A DNA stretch of 64,000 nucleotides from Berberis thunbergii (taxonomy: Eukaryota > Streptophyta > Magnoliopsida > Ranunculales > Berberidaceae): assembly GCA_003290165.1 (NCBI GenBank), contig QNQO01008318.1, positions 1 to 64,000 of the forward strand, read 5' to 3'. The notes beneath the pieces were generated by a model. The model was not told the origin of the DNA. It made no database searches and saw only the letters and a list, made by a program, of their open reading frames with translations. This document shows, in pieces, positions 55,101 through 63,841 of this stretch (its first letter is position 1; each line of letters begins with the position of its first letter). A program made the position numbers and the translations under genes.

Positions 55101-57436
55101 TTACATTTTAAACAAAATAAAACCATAAACCTAATCTAGTTGGACTGCTACTCCTACATGGTATTATAATGGATTGACCCATTATTTCAATAATACAAAT
55201 AAATTAATAATTAACTAAGATAAATAAAAATACCATATTACATCAGTATTAGGATAATCAAAGAGCCTTCTCATCAAGTGGAGAATCATTGCTGCTAAAT
55301 ATGGAGCTGACCCAAATGACTAGTTTGCACAATCTCACATTACTACATATGAACCCTTTGGAAGCGTATATGAGCCACATGTTCTACTTTGAAAGCCATA
55401 TCTCTTTTGATGCTCGCAATGGTGACGAAATTCAGTTTTGGGAAGGCAAATGGTTGGTGCAACATGGATTGAACACCTATCCTTCCGATCCAAAAAAATG
55501 GAAAAAAATCACTTGATGGAAGCTCAAAGTCAATAAATCTCACACACATTAAGAACAACTCAATAATATCTCACAGGGTTTGAAGTCAATCACAGTCACA
55601 AGACATGTCTAAAAAGGTTATTGACATCCAAAAGACACTTCGGTGACTTGTTACCAAAGTCAAAGACTGCCTTGTATTTGTGTTAGACACCGACATATAC
55701 TAGTGTCGTCACATAGATTTGATGTAAATATTCTCATGGTGAAGTTACAATAATGCCACTAAAGAGAAAGATACATTCAAAATCCTTATGAACATTGTAG
55801 TCAAGGCTGAGGTGCGCCTCAAGGCATTTTTACAGAAATCCACCTCAAAGTGAGGCAATGCGATGCGATGAAATAAGGAGTTGCCTCACCGACTTACCGC
55901 TTCGAACATATTTAGATGGAAAATAGGACATTAATTTGTTATTTTCTTATATAGTACTTATATTTCCATTATTTTGCATTATATTCATATACATACAAAA
56001 AAAAAAGGAATAGGCTGTAGCAAAAGCACCTCAATGATTTCGTTTTCAACAAGTACAATCAAAAGCTTAAGAATCATTATACCATTGTGATACGATTGAT
56101 CTTTTTTCCTCGTCTGACATTAATGAAAGCAATGAGTGGTTAATTGGGAAGATGTAAGAGGAAATAAATGGAAATGATCAATTGGTATTTCCTAATGATA
56201 CCTTAAGAATATAGTTGTTGGAGTTGGTGAAGGATCATCACTACCACCTTAAAGTTCTAGAAATAGTACAACTCCAACAACTTACTCAAGAAGAGGAGTC
56301 TGCATCTACATCTACACCATTCAATTGTTGGATTTAAAGGAAGACATGGTTGACTTGAAGATGATGAAAATTTTGAAGTGGATGCTGAAGGAAGAAACGA
56401 TGATCAAGAATTGGGTTGTGAAGAGGAGGATGAGTGAAATAGTGAAAAATGAGAAGTTGGTGAACTAGTTTAGATTATGTTTGATGTTTTTGTTGATGAT
56501 TTCTTTTTTAAAATGATTTAGTGGTTGTTTGTAAGTTACTTGACACTTATGTAGTGCATCTTTTCACTATGCTATGCAACTTTATTATGTTTCCATTTCG
56601 ATTCTAGGTTCACGTGACATTTTACACATATTTGTCAAAATGATGATGTATGCTACTAAGCTTCAATTTATTATTTGTTTAAATCAAAAAAAAAATGTTA
56701 AAGACCGCCTCGCATCAGTGATGCGTGCGTTTTCCAACCTGTCCTCGCCTCCGCCTCAATGCCTTAACTACAATGCTTATGAATAACCTGAATGTTGGTT
56801 TTGAGTGGTCTTATGTGACTCATGAATGTCACTCTACGTTCATCTATATAGATGGATACAAGTCACACGCCTGTCAAACCTAGTATGATGGCCAGGTTTG
56901 GATTGTAACGGCTTCTTCAGGTTGTGTTTTATTGGGCTTTGACATAGTTCTGCCCCATCTGAATTCAGGTCATTCAATCTAAATGAAACTATGTAACAAC
57001 AACATTCATACAAGTTGGACACGCCAACCAAAAAACACAATACTCACGCCTTTACATTTTAGTATTATTTACTTTTTCAACAAGTTTCTAATTATTAGTT
57101 ATATTCATTGACTTGACTTGCAGGTCAATCTTGCTACTCATGGAATATGTCAACGTGCTTTTGTTTTGGTAGAAATAGAGTATCATTGTTACATAGATAC
57201 CAAGATAAATGACAATGACTCCTCTAGTGATTATCTTTTCTTCTGATATAGTTCTGTGTGTCGGGCGATTCAAGTTAATAATGTCAAGATCATTGTTTGT
57301 AGTATGATTATCATGTTTACTGATGCTTCTTTATAATAGCTCAGCTACTGATGTATCGGGAGAAGTGGTTGAAGTTGGCTCAAGTGTCATGAATTTCAGA
57401 GTCGGTGACAAAGTTGTATCTAAGCTTGGCCATACT
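34044..57436 (+). CDS. Quinone oxidoreductase (ceQORH-like) gene, exons 1-3, partial and frameshifted
   Basis: This is the N-terminal third of a zinc-independent, NADPH-dependent medium-chain dehydrogenase/reductase, closest in pattern to the chloroplast-envelope quinone oxidoreductase homologue. Exon 1 (34044-34103), exon 2 (47695-47835) and exon 3 (57345-57436) encode [30 protein letters not shown]...[10 protein letters not shown] and [16 protein letters not shown]...[10 protein letters not shown]. These make up the GroES-like substrate-side domain. The NAD(P)-binding Rossmann domain, with its AASGGVGHY-type motif, is not in the window. Splice sites are canonical and their phases agree. One T missing in exon 2 shifts the frame. 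The introns are 13,591 and 9,509 bases, filled with transposons. It is either a recent pseudogene or an active gene with a sequence error. Confidence 0.85.
35040..35245. mobile_element. Small MITE-like inverted repeat in intron 1
   Basis: The arms centre on ATCCACCATTAGATTTT (about 35073-35090) and its complement AAAATCTAATGGTGGAT (about 35198-35215), with weaker similarity outward to AAGCTAATTTGA / TCAATTTAGCC. No clear target duplication. Confidence 0.6.
36697..38295. mobile_element. hAT-type DNA element D (TAGGGGTGGGCA family)
   Basis: The ends AGGGGTGGGCA and TGCCCACCCCTG match elements A-C. The flanks ATTCAGGT (36689-36696) and ATTCAAGT (38296-38303) agree at 7 of 8. Subterminal regions are rich in CGGTTCGG/GGTCCGGAACC rather than GGGAC, so this is a different subfamily. 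The interior has a leader-like pyrimidine-rich stretch (36950-37130) but no transposase. Confidence 0.78.
37936..38010 (+). repeat. 19-base tandem repeat within hAT element D
   Basis: About four copies of TTGTTGTTGTAGCTCGCAG, the last two slightly changed. It is a minisatellite inside the element, with no coding role. Confidence 0.85.
38847..40265. other. Intron 1 sequence without recognisable features
   Basis: Ordinary non-coding sequence between hAT element D and the chromovirus. I found no exon or element end. Confidence 0.45.
40271..40692 (-). repeat. 3' LTR of the chromovirus (element orientation)
   Basis: It starts TGTCACGGGC and ends TTGTGACA on the plus strand. It pairs with 45276-45713. 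Confidence 0.92.
40693..40704 (-). promoter_or_regulatory. Polypurine tract of the chromovirus
   Basis: GGTGGGGGAGAA on the minus strand abuts the 3' LTR, where plus-strand DNA synthesis would be primed. Confidence 0.8.
40705..41147 (-). pseudogene. Integrase C-terminus and chromodomain of the chromovirus
   Basis: [20 protein letters not shown] and [19 protein letters not shown] precede a chromodomain: [25 protein letters not shown], stop (40818-40820), [19 protein letters not shown]. The stop replaces the conserved Trp of the WKG motif (TGG to TGA). Chromodomains target integration to marked chromatin in this lineage. Confidence 0.92.
41193..41774 (-). pseudogene. Integrase core of the chromovirus, catalytic Glu changed
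   Basis: The frame gives [40 protein letters not shown] and [15 protein letters not shown]. The DDE triad should be D2, D61 and E97. Residue 97 is Lys (codon at 41486-41484, AAA), exactly 35 residues after the second Asp. An in-frame stop then separates it from [20 protein letters not shown] and RSPFEIV. Integration activity is lost. Confidence 0.93.
42321..42605 (-). pseudogene. RNase H of the chromovirus
   Basis: [60 protein letters not shown] and [16 protein letters not shown] give the usual RNase H order, with the TDA, E and D residues present. A frame break separates it from RT and another from integrase. Downstream to about 41830, stops are frequent, and the integrase zinc finger is only partly readable. 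Confidence 0.9.
42636..43412 (-). pseudogene. Reverse transcriptase of the chromovirus, catalytic Asp changed
   Basis: The open 258-codon frame contains [56 protein letters not shown] and [14 protein letters not shown]. The catalytic box reads YLDN instead of YLDD (residue 148, codon at 42971-42969). Loss of the second Asp should abolish polymerase activity even though the frame is open. The C-terminal [20 protein letters not shown] leads to RNase H. Confidence 0.95.
43455..43990 (-). pseudogene. Aspartic protease of the chromovirus
   Basis: The active-site segment reads [11 protein letters not shown] near 44000-43970. After a frame change the rest follows ([48 protein letters not shown]). 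The DTGAD and the D-hydrophobic-G/D-like flap arrangement are as expected. It is broken by a frameshift between active site and body. Confidence 0.85.
43990..45250 (-). pseudogene. gag of the chromovirus
   Basis: The N-terminal half (45274-44795) is charged and likely coiled-coil ([40 protein letters not shown]). After frame breaks between 44795 and 44600, the capsid part follows ([40 protein letters not shown]). A long Lys/Ser/Asp-rich linker and a CCHC zinc knuckle [13 protein letters not shown] (about 44173-44135) come next. It would form particles and bind RNA if intact. Confidence 0.88.
45260..45273 (-). promoter_or_regulatory. Primer-binding site of the chromovirus
   Basis: The minus strand reads TGGTATCAGAGCCA two bases from the LTR, complementary to the end of initiator methionine tRNA. 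Confidence 0.92.
45276..45713 (-). repeat. 5' LTR of the chromovirus (element orientation)
   Basis: It has TG...CA ends and matches 40271-40692 along its whole length with mostly transition differences and a few small indels. A TATA-like TATAAATA on the minus strand lies at 45495-45488. Confidence 0.92.
46110..46990 (+). pseudogene. LINE 3' fragment with zinc-binding RT-associated domain (zf-RVT)
   Basis: [28 protein letters not shown] and [20 protein letters not shown] follow the order of the C-terminal region of plant L1 RT proteins (xGxGxxTxFWxD, SGxFSVxSFY, ExxxHLFFxCxxxxxxW). Several stops. It lies on the plus strand in intron 1 of the oxidoreductase gene. Confidence 0.78.
47695..47835 (+). 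CDS. Oxidoreductase exon 2 (one-base deletion)
   Basis: After the acceptor TTGCAG it reads [20 protein letters not shown] and [18 protein letters not shown], then drifts out of frame within CCCCTTTTCCCG. Restoring one T gives the expected family reading up to the donor and makes the exon 142 bases, which is what the phase of exon 3 demands. Confidence 0.88.
47836..51060. other. Intron 2, first 3.2 kb, no clear feature
   Basis: Mixed sequence. TGTGTTTGATT-like ends near 49820 and, inverted, near 50640 (followed by TTA) hint at a Harbinger-type MITE, but no complete pair could be proved. ORFs here resemble no family I know. Confidence 0.4.
51085..51290 (+). pseudogene. Pentatricopeptide-repeat (PPR) protein fragment
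   Basis: The reading [20 protein letters not shown], then in another frame [15 protein letters not shown], fits PPR repeats of the PLS class (consensus xERDVVSWNSMISG and GVxPNxxTxxSxI). At least one frameshift lies between the two parts. No other PPR sequence is nearby, so this looks like a captured or relict piece of a gene for an organelle RNA-binding protein. Confidence 0.62.
51310..51615 (-). pseudogene. LINE RT C-terminal fragment, inverted
   Basis: The minus strand reads [29 protein letters not shown] and [13 protein letters not shown], matching the segment after the catalytic core of plant L1 RT (LGxPLGxKYKxKxxWxxxIExxxxRL, then STLSSIPxYF). It lies in the opposite orientation to the LINE pieces that follow at 51770. 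Confidence 0.72.
52169..53007. mobile_element. hAT-like DNA element E1 (TGTAGTCAAGGCG ends)
   Basis: TGTAGTCAAGGCG at the left and CGCCTTAACTACA at the right match as inverted ends with one mismatch. The GCCTCA-rich subterminal regions are shared with element E2. No target duplication survives, so the outer few bases are uncertain. It interrupts the LINE endonuclease. Confidence 0.72.
53640..55245 (-). mobile_element. Small LTR retrotransposon remnant, minus strand
   Basis: Similar flanking blocks at about 53640-53849 and 54967-55245 (shared ATAACTCAAAACAA, AACCTAATCTAGTTGGACT, CTACTCCTACA) act as LTRs. The minus strand has TGGTATCGGAGC (54961-54950) next to the right LTR, an initiator-Met primer-binding site with one change. 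A purine tract GTAGGGGAGAA lies by the left LTR. The interior is only 1.1 kb, with a gag-like start (MPPKDL). The left LTR start is not resolved (up to about 53590). Confidence 0.72.
54950..54961 (-). promoter_or_regulatory. Primer-binding site of the small LTR element
   Basis: TGGTATCGGAGC on the minus strand, one base different from the usual TGGTATCAGAGC, five bases from the LTR edge. Confidence 0.65.
55793..56775. mobile_element. hAT DNA element E2 (CATTGTAGT(C/T)AAGGC ends) with transposase tail
   Basis: The inverted ends CATTGTAGTCAAGGC and GCCTTAACTACAATG (one mismatch) are flanked by a perfect 8-bp duplication CTTATGAA (55785-55792 and 56776-56783). Inside, the plus strand around 56120-56210 reads [12 protein letters not shown], stop, [14 protein letters not shown], like the acidic C-terminal tail of plant hAT transposases. 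It therefore appears to be a deletion derivative of an autonomous element. Confidence 0.9.
57345..57436 (+). CDS. Oxidoreductase exon 3
   Basis: It begins after ATAGCTCAG and ends at a GTGAGT donor. It completes a split codon to give [20 protein letters not shown] and [12 protein letters not shown], the conserved TDVxGEVVEVG region of the family. The 92 bases (2 + 90) fit the 1-base overhang of exon 2. Confidence 0.85.
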
Positions 57437-58320
57437 GTGAGTGCCCACTCTCCATTTCTTCGTCTCCTTATTACATTATGTTTTTGCTTATGATTATCTC
57501 TATTATAGAAATGATATGCAAAAACTGGGCTTGAGATCATGGGTGTGAGCTAGGACATTAAGTCTGCTCTGATTGAATCTAACAACCTCCTAGACATTCT
57601 GATATGTTTTCAGTCTACCTCCCTCAAATTTCAGAGGTTGTTGATATTCACAGATTGAGACTGACAAATTAGTAGTAGTAGTAGTAATTAATAGTGGCAG
57701 TTATGCCCAATGTAGGATACTATACAGTAGGTGATTCTTAATAATACAGGGCATGCAATTCATTTTAAAGGAGCCTTCTTGGATGGTTTAAGGGTTGTTC
57801 TCCTTGTCTCACACAAACATCTCTTTAGTATGATTTATACACCCATGTATCCTCTTATTATCATTTTTTAACATTTTCTACAATAAATTTGGATCATTTC
57901 ACACACACATACATATATAAAACCACAACTCAGTGGGCGACTTTAAATATAGTCTATAAACCCCCAAATAAATTTCTTGTTATAACTATCGAAATTTTAT
58001 GTTACGAGTACACTTAATTTTGATTCAAATAAATAAATAAGTAAATAAAATCTTATGATGGATGACCCTTGTTGGCCTCATACATTCGTGTACTCGAACA
58101 ATCTTTGGAAAGTCCAATGGGTGCTCCATGATTATCCACTTTTGACATATCTTTGGCAGGTTTCACTTTTTATGAATGTTTATTATGTCATTGCTTGACA
58201 CCTTTGCATCAGAAATCAGGACTTCTTATTCTTTGGACAATTAGCTTGTAGACAAGTAAACATTTATGTGGAGCGTTTCCAAATGTATCCTTTGAAATAT
58301 TATAACCCGAACAAGTACTT
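57437..58320. other. Sequence after oxidoreductase exon 3; no exon 4 found
   Basis: The next exon should encode a Gly-rich GGGLAEF-type segment. I do not find it here or anywhere to 64000. The sequence is AT-rich intron-like DNA. Confidence 0.45.
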
Positions 58321-58324
58321 CTAG

Positions 58325-58800
58325 AAAATTGTGATGATCTATATTCTTGGACTGAAATCATGTTCTCTTCTCGATGAAGTGCATATTCAAAAGCATAGTA
58401 AAATGAGAACTCCAGGTTTGATGTTGAGGCTCAAACTAGAAATAAACATATATTAAGATGAACTTCAAGGATTGGACGATGTACCAGATTTGAAATTTTC
58501 TCGAATTCATTGATATATTTTTGCATGTTTGAAAGTTTAGGCAATGCACCCCCTAGATCAAGACATTTTTTTTCATCAAATTTTCTGCACATTTGTCAAA
58601 TTGGCCAACTCACCGCTCCAATAGAACGACGCATCCAACTATACCAAGAAAAAGCGTCACCTATTAAGTGCAATCCAATTAATGGAACCATCTGATCATT
58701 AGGAATTCCATGAAAAAGTTGATATTGTTCAGTGCAATCTAACCAACTTTCTGGATTGGAACCCTTAAATCTTGGAAAAATATATTTGGTAGTTCTTTCT
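58325..58800 (-). pseudogene. Ty3/gypsy gag fragment, minus strand
   Basis: The minus strand gives YIFPRFKGSNPESWLDCTEQ, YQLFHGIPNDQMVPLIGLHL, IGDAFSWYSWMRR and, after a stop, GGALPKL and YINEFEKISN. This is the capsid region of a chromovirus-type gag. No other domain of this element is recognised nearby. Confidence 0.82.
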
Positions 58801-59639
58801 TTAAAAACAGTTTATTTTGCCTGGGTGGTTCATGTCGAGGAACATGTTACCGATTTGTCGTTGTGCACCTAACGAGATTCCAAGATGTGCTTGAGGAGGA
58901 TGAGGAACATCAGGTAGCAAGTAATACATTCCAAGGCAATGGAGACGGTATCCAATTTTATATTGACTGTTTGACTATCTTTTTCAACCTTGCAGCCAAT
59001 TCTTCATTTCACCTCTTCTTTTTTTCACAACTGACTTCAACAAGGCATTGTAATGTCACGCGTGCAACAATAATGGTGAACGCAACAACATTGATGGAGA
59101 TAAATGACAAGTAAATTTGATGTTGGTCCTTGCACTAACAGGGTAAATGTCTTTTGTCCCTTTTTTAAATTTAATTTGCTTTTGGTCCCTTACCACAACT
59201 AAACATTAGTTAATCATTATCTTGTGCATGTGTTTCTCGTGTGATGCCAAAAAAAGGAATTGAACTGCCCACTTGAGAGGAGGTAGAAGGTAGAGAGGGT
59301 AATCCAAGATGGACAACCTGGCGCAACAAACCTCGAGTCCACGAGGAGAATTGAAAAAGGGGATTAAGAGGTGAAGAAAATGAGAAAAGAATTGTTTCAA
59401 TTCTCAAATCATGAATTTACAATGATCTAAACTTTATATGTCAAATCATATATCTACAATGATCTAAACTTGGAGACTTTTTACTATATCTCTACTCAAA
59501 ATACATTAAGCAAAATGAAACAAACAGGAACAAGCATTAATATTATCTCCATAATGTATTAGAGTGAATTCATGTATTTAGGAGGTATGACCAGCTTCCT
59601 TAAAGTCATGGCGAATGACATTGGATGACAGTATTTCTT

Positions 59640-61110
59640 TCATCCTTATAAAAGAACAAGAAGTTTTTCAGTTGTATGCCATCCTTTGCAAAGCGTATTA
59701 GCTTTGCCATGGAACATAAAACCCTTATCAAATGGCCATGGTCTCCCTAGGATCATATGAGCTGTGTCAAATCTCCACAACATCAAAGTCAGCCTCATCT
59801 TTATACTTGCCAGTTGCCAATAGTAAATGAAATCCAGCACCTTAGAGGCACAATCATCAAGTATCCAACAATGGACTATGTGGAAGGATGGGGAGTAACA
59901 GGCAGCCCAAGTTTCTTTACCATGATGGTAGAACTAGAAACAATGTTTCACTACCTCCGGTGTCAATCAGTAGGTCACATACTTTCCATGAACCAAGCAA
60001 CATGTACGGAAGATAGAGTTGCTTTGAGAAGGCGCGACTGATGTGGCATGTAGAGAATCTGCCTAAAAACCAAAAGGGAGCCCAACTCTTTATAAATAAT
60101 TCCTTCCACGTGCTCCTTACGCTCTTCATAAAAACATAGTGTGTTTCACCACAAACATCATCGCCATGATCAGCGAGGGGCACTCGCCGTTGAGGGCAAG
60201 TGCTGGACTTGTGACCCAGTTGTCAACAACACACAAGTGTCTAAGAAAGGAAAGAGTATGGGTTGTTTGTATTGTTTGGATTGGGAGGTGCTGGTTCGAA
60301 AGTGTTTGACAGGGTTGAATGTTGTTGGAAGTATGCAAAAGAGGTTTAGTTACTGTAGAATTTTATTGGATTGAGTTGAAGTTAAAGGGATTGTTGTATT
60401 TTGATAAAATGATCGGGTATGTGGTGGAAAGGGTAAAGGTTTGGGGATAAGTGAACTGACTGTAGGCTATTGGTTGCGTTGAAGGATATGTAGTAGTGTG
60501 GGTATTGGAAGTGGTTCGGTTTGCTCGGGGATCAAGTACACTCAATGCGAGAAGTTACTTGGAATGCTTCAGTCATGTCATGGACAGTATCGACAATCTT
60601 CTCATTGATATTGCGATCGAGACCTCAAAGGAAACGAGTGACAAGTTGGGCTTCTATTTCATGAAGATCGTTTGAGCATTTAACGATAGAAGTCTGATGT
60701 ATCATCTTGCACTGGCATATTGCCTTGATGGCAATTAAGTAAGTATTGATATAGTTGTTGCTCATAATCCAGTGGTAAGAACCTCCGCTTTGTAAGCCTT
60801 TTCATCCATTCCCAGTGCAAATTTTATGTTTGCCTTCCTGCACTCTTTGGTTTTGGAGATGGTCCCACCAAGTGGAAGCGCCACTTCTAAGCTTACAGGC
60901 CATAAGCTTTACTTGCATATCCCCCGGTATGTTTCATATAGTCAAAGAACCCCTTGACTTCTTTGATCCAATCAAGAAAATCCTCGATGTAAAACTGTTC
61001 ATTGAAGATAGGCAAATCAGCCTTCATTTTGTATTTGGGTTGGTTTCCATATCGAGCATCACCCGGAAAGTTTCTTCAGGTTCAGGGCTGTTGTTGATAT
61101 TGAAGGAAGG
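59640..61110 (-). pseudogene. Ty3/gypsy gag-protease remnant, minus strand
   Basis: Capsid sequence at about 61090-60540 reads KMKADLPIFNEQFYIEDFLD, WIKEVKGFFDYM, LRSGASTWWDHLQ, EAQLVTRFL. A degenerate knuckle (GHKSSTCPQRR, about 60215-60180) follows, then protease at 60040-59650 (KVCDLLIDTGGSETL, HMILGRPWPFDKGF). Each step is in a different frame with stops. It is a different element from the gag at 58325-58800. Confidence 0.8.
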
Positions 61111-61119
61111 AAAATAGTT

Positions 61120-62340
61120 CTGATTCATCCTTATCGGAATCATCAAAATGTAATGGTTGTAGTTGATTTTGGGCTTGGCTTTGCAGGTTTTCGGTGATTG
61201 GTGGAGCTTGCGGGTAAAAGTGCATAGGGGAGGTGCTGAATTTTCTGGAATGGGTGGATTGGAAAGGTTTATTGTGCTTGTGGATGGGTTTTTTCAGTAT
61301 TCATTGGAAGGAAAGAGGTATAGATGGTGAGTTTATTGTGCTTTATCTCTCTTTGCTTCGGCATGTCACTTAGGTTGTTGGGTTGTGCCTTCACACTTCC
61401 CAACAAAATCATTTCCCTTGCAGTAAACAATTTTTTGAAAATTTTACCAGCGTTTACTTTGTTTTCTAAGAGCATCCACATGAAGCAATAATGAACAAAT
61501 TTGAACTCAAATGTGAGCTTCTTGTGGATGCTCTAAACATTTAAACCTTGTCAAAGTGTAAATCACACTTTCCTAGTTCAAATCATGCTATTGTCTGCAA
61601 ACCACCATCCAAAAATAGGGACATGTCAATAGAAAATAACGGTTAAAGCAGTAGAAAACTTGTAGTGATTAGGAGTTCCTGTATATACTATGGTTTCATT
61701 GTACATTTTAGAAAACTTCATCAAAATAACAGCCACTGAATTGAATAATTACAAGGGCATTGAAATACATATTGATTTTAATACTTTAATTAAAAATGCA
61801 TGAAAGTATCGGGAATGGGCTTTGATGATTATGAATTATAAAAATGCATGATAGAAACCTTGAGCTTTGTACAACTATGAATGCTTTGATATACAATAGA
61901 GTCGATAATACGAAGCCAAAACACAAAGTCATTTGTTTGACACAAAGCAAAGTGAGCTAACCCACGATATTCAACCTAAATCCAACTCATCAATTGCGCC
62001 ATGGGTTAACATGGGTTTTCATAAACCACCTGGTTGTGAACTAACCCACGCATTCAACCTAGACCTGACCCACTGATTTAAGAAATTAGATCCCGTAGAG
62101 AGATGAAAGTTTTGAACCCAAATTGCAAAGAGAGATGAAAACTTAAATCCTAATTAATTGGTTAGAGAGATTAAGAAGAGAGGAGGAACAAACCATAAAC
62201 TTAGGGAGATTCAAGAATAAAGAGGAAGGAGAAAGCACATTAAGCTCGAAGTCTCTCTAAATTCATTTATTATTCCGGCCCAGTCAGACCATAAACAACT
62301 CTGAGTAGAGACTAGTGGAGGATTTGACTTAGAGACGACC
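61120..62340. other. Non-coding stretch with no recognised element
   Basis: No exon or transposon end was identified. The segment at 61799-61880 shares GAAAGTATCGGGAATGGG and following bases with 63494-63560, so it belongs to an unclassified repeat. Confidence 0.4.
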
Positions 62341-62347
62341 TCCAATG

Positions 62348-62385
62348 AGTGTGTGTGGGTGTGTGTGCGTGCGTGCGTGCGTGAG
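62348..62385 (+). repeat. GT/GTGC microsatellite
   Basis: GTGTGT followed by five GTGC units; a simple repeat. Confidence 0.9.
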
Positions 62386-62528
62386 AGTACCAATCAAAAT
62401 TGATTAGATGTGATAACATGTAATGAACCCTTAATTTTTGTTGTGCATGTACATGTAGTTGAAGGCTAAATCACAATTTTAAACTACCATAACAAGCATT
62501 GGGTTGAATGAACAGTGACTGTCCCTCT

Positions 62529-62808
62529 TCAACCTGATTTTGGTTTGCCCAAAATGCCGTTCACAAAACTTTTAATTCCTTTTATGTTCCATTCATTTCA
62601 AATAAGACAAAACAACATTGAGCGGTACTTTTGTAAATTAGATACTTAACTTTAAATTTTGCCACATATACAAACTTCATGAGCCATTTTTGTTACTTTT
62701 TACTCTTCTGATTTCAGTTTGCCCAAAATTTGCTTCACAAAACATTTAATTCCTTTGTGTTCCACTCATGTCAAATAAGACAAAACAACATTGAGGGGTT
62801 TTTCGGAA
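62529..62808 (+). repeat. Direct repeat pair, about 100 bases each
   Basis: 62529-62632 and 62709-62808 share GTTTGCCCAAAAT, TCACAAAAC, TTTAATTCCTTT and CAAATAAGACAAAACAACAT. Offset about 180 bases. Confidence 0.82.
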
Positions 62809-62904
62809 ATTCGAAAGTTTGTTGATCATAATTTATAAGAATTTTTGTAGAAATTCAAAAAAATGGCTAATGAAGATTGTGTACATGGCAATATTTAAAG
62901 TAAT

Positions 62905-63000
62905 GCCAATGGTAGCCGGTTAGTTGGCTAAGGTTGTGGTGATTTAACCCCACATCTTGAGTTCTATACCCACCGATGGCACGCTTGCCTTTCAAAAACT
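62905..63000 (+). mobile_element. Decayed tRNA-derived SINE
   Basis: A-box-like GGTAGCCGGTTAGTTGGCTA, B-box-like GAGTTCTATACCC and a CTTTCAAAAACTAAAAA tail match the SINE at 17826-17937 in layout and wording, with more substitutions. Confidence 0.68.
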
Positions 63001-63089
63001 AAAAATTAACCTGATTTTCTCTTCCCTATTTTACCCTCCCAAATGGAGACTATTTACAATAAAGCCAACCACTCTAAACATTCATTAAT

Positions 63090-63268
63090 ATAATACCTAA
63101 GCCCCTAACATAATTTATTTGAAGCCCTTAATTATTTATAAATTATTAAAAAAAAGGCCCTTGCATCAAACATTTTGATTTTTTATTTTGCCCTTCACTT
63201 TTTATATTTTTATACCTAAGCCTCCGATATAATTTATTTGAAGCCTCTATTTATTTATAAACTATATA
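63090..63268 (+). repeat. Direct repeat pair, about 57 bases each
   Basis: 63090-63148 and 63210-63268 share ATACCTAAGCC, ATAATTTATTTGAAGCC and ATTTATAAA. Part of the same repeat-rich tail of the window. Confidence 0.75.
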
Positions 63269-63841
63269 GAGACCCTTAAAATTATAAATAATCATTTGTT
63301 AAGAATCTCAATAATAAACTATACATACCAATTAGAACATGTCTAGATTGGCAGTTAGTGGAGGGTGTAAACGGAGGGGACGATCGTTGAAAATTGGATG
63401 AAGACAGTGAAGGAAAATCATTGAGCTTGGATTAGGCGAGGATATGTGGAAAGACCGCATTGCTTGGAGAACCAAAATACATATAGCCGACCGGAAAGTA
63501 TCGGGAATGGGATTTGATGATGATGTTGATTGAATTGTAATAAAATAAAGAGCTTTGAATAAGCCCACGTAGAGCGTGTTGACACCCTAGTTTACTTATC
63601 TGATAACATGTAGTGCCTCTTGAACGATTAATTTGGATAAATAACTTAGTGAGTTGGGTTGGTTTTGCTTTAAAGACTAACTTTTTACCATGTTTTATAA
63701 GTAATTCAATCATAATAACTATTAGTTTTCATGAGATGTGGTCAAAAGAATTAAAGTGGACCTGTTGGGAATTAAAAAAATAATACTAAGATGAGGATAT
63801 TTGAGAAAGACCAAGGTAAAAAATAATAATGAAATTGAAAA

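Larger units (their letters stand above)
51770..55560 (+). mobile_element. L1-type LINE remnant, plus strand, broken by two insertions
   Basis: Endonuclease remnant at 51770-52168 ([15 protein letters not shown], then [19 protein letters not shown]). After hAT element E1, RT lead-in at 53008-53590 ([39 protein letters not shown]). After the LTR element, C-terminal sequence at 55250-55560 ([32 protein letters not shown]). The RT catalytic region between the last two pieces is missing. Confidence 0.75.
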
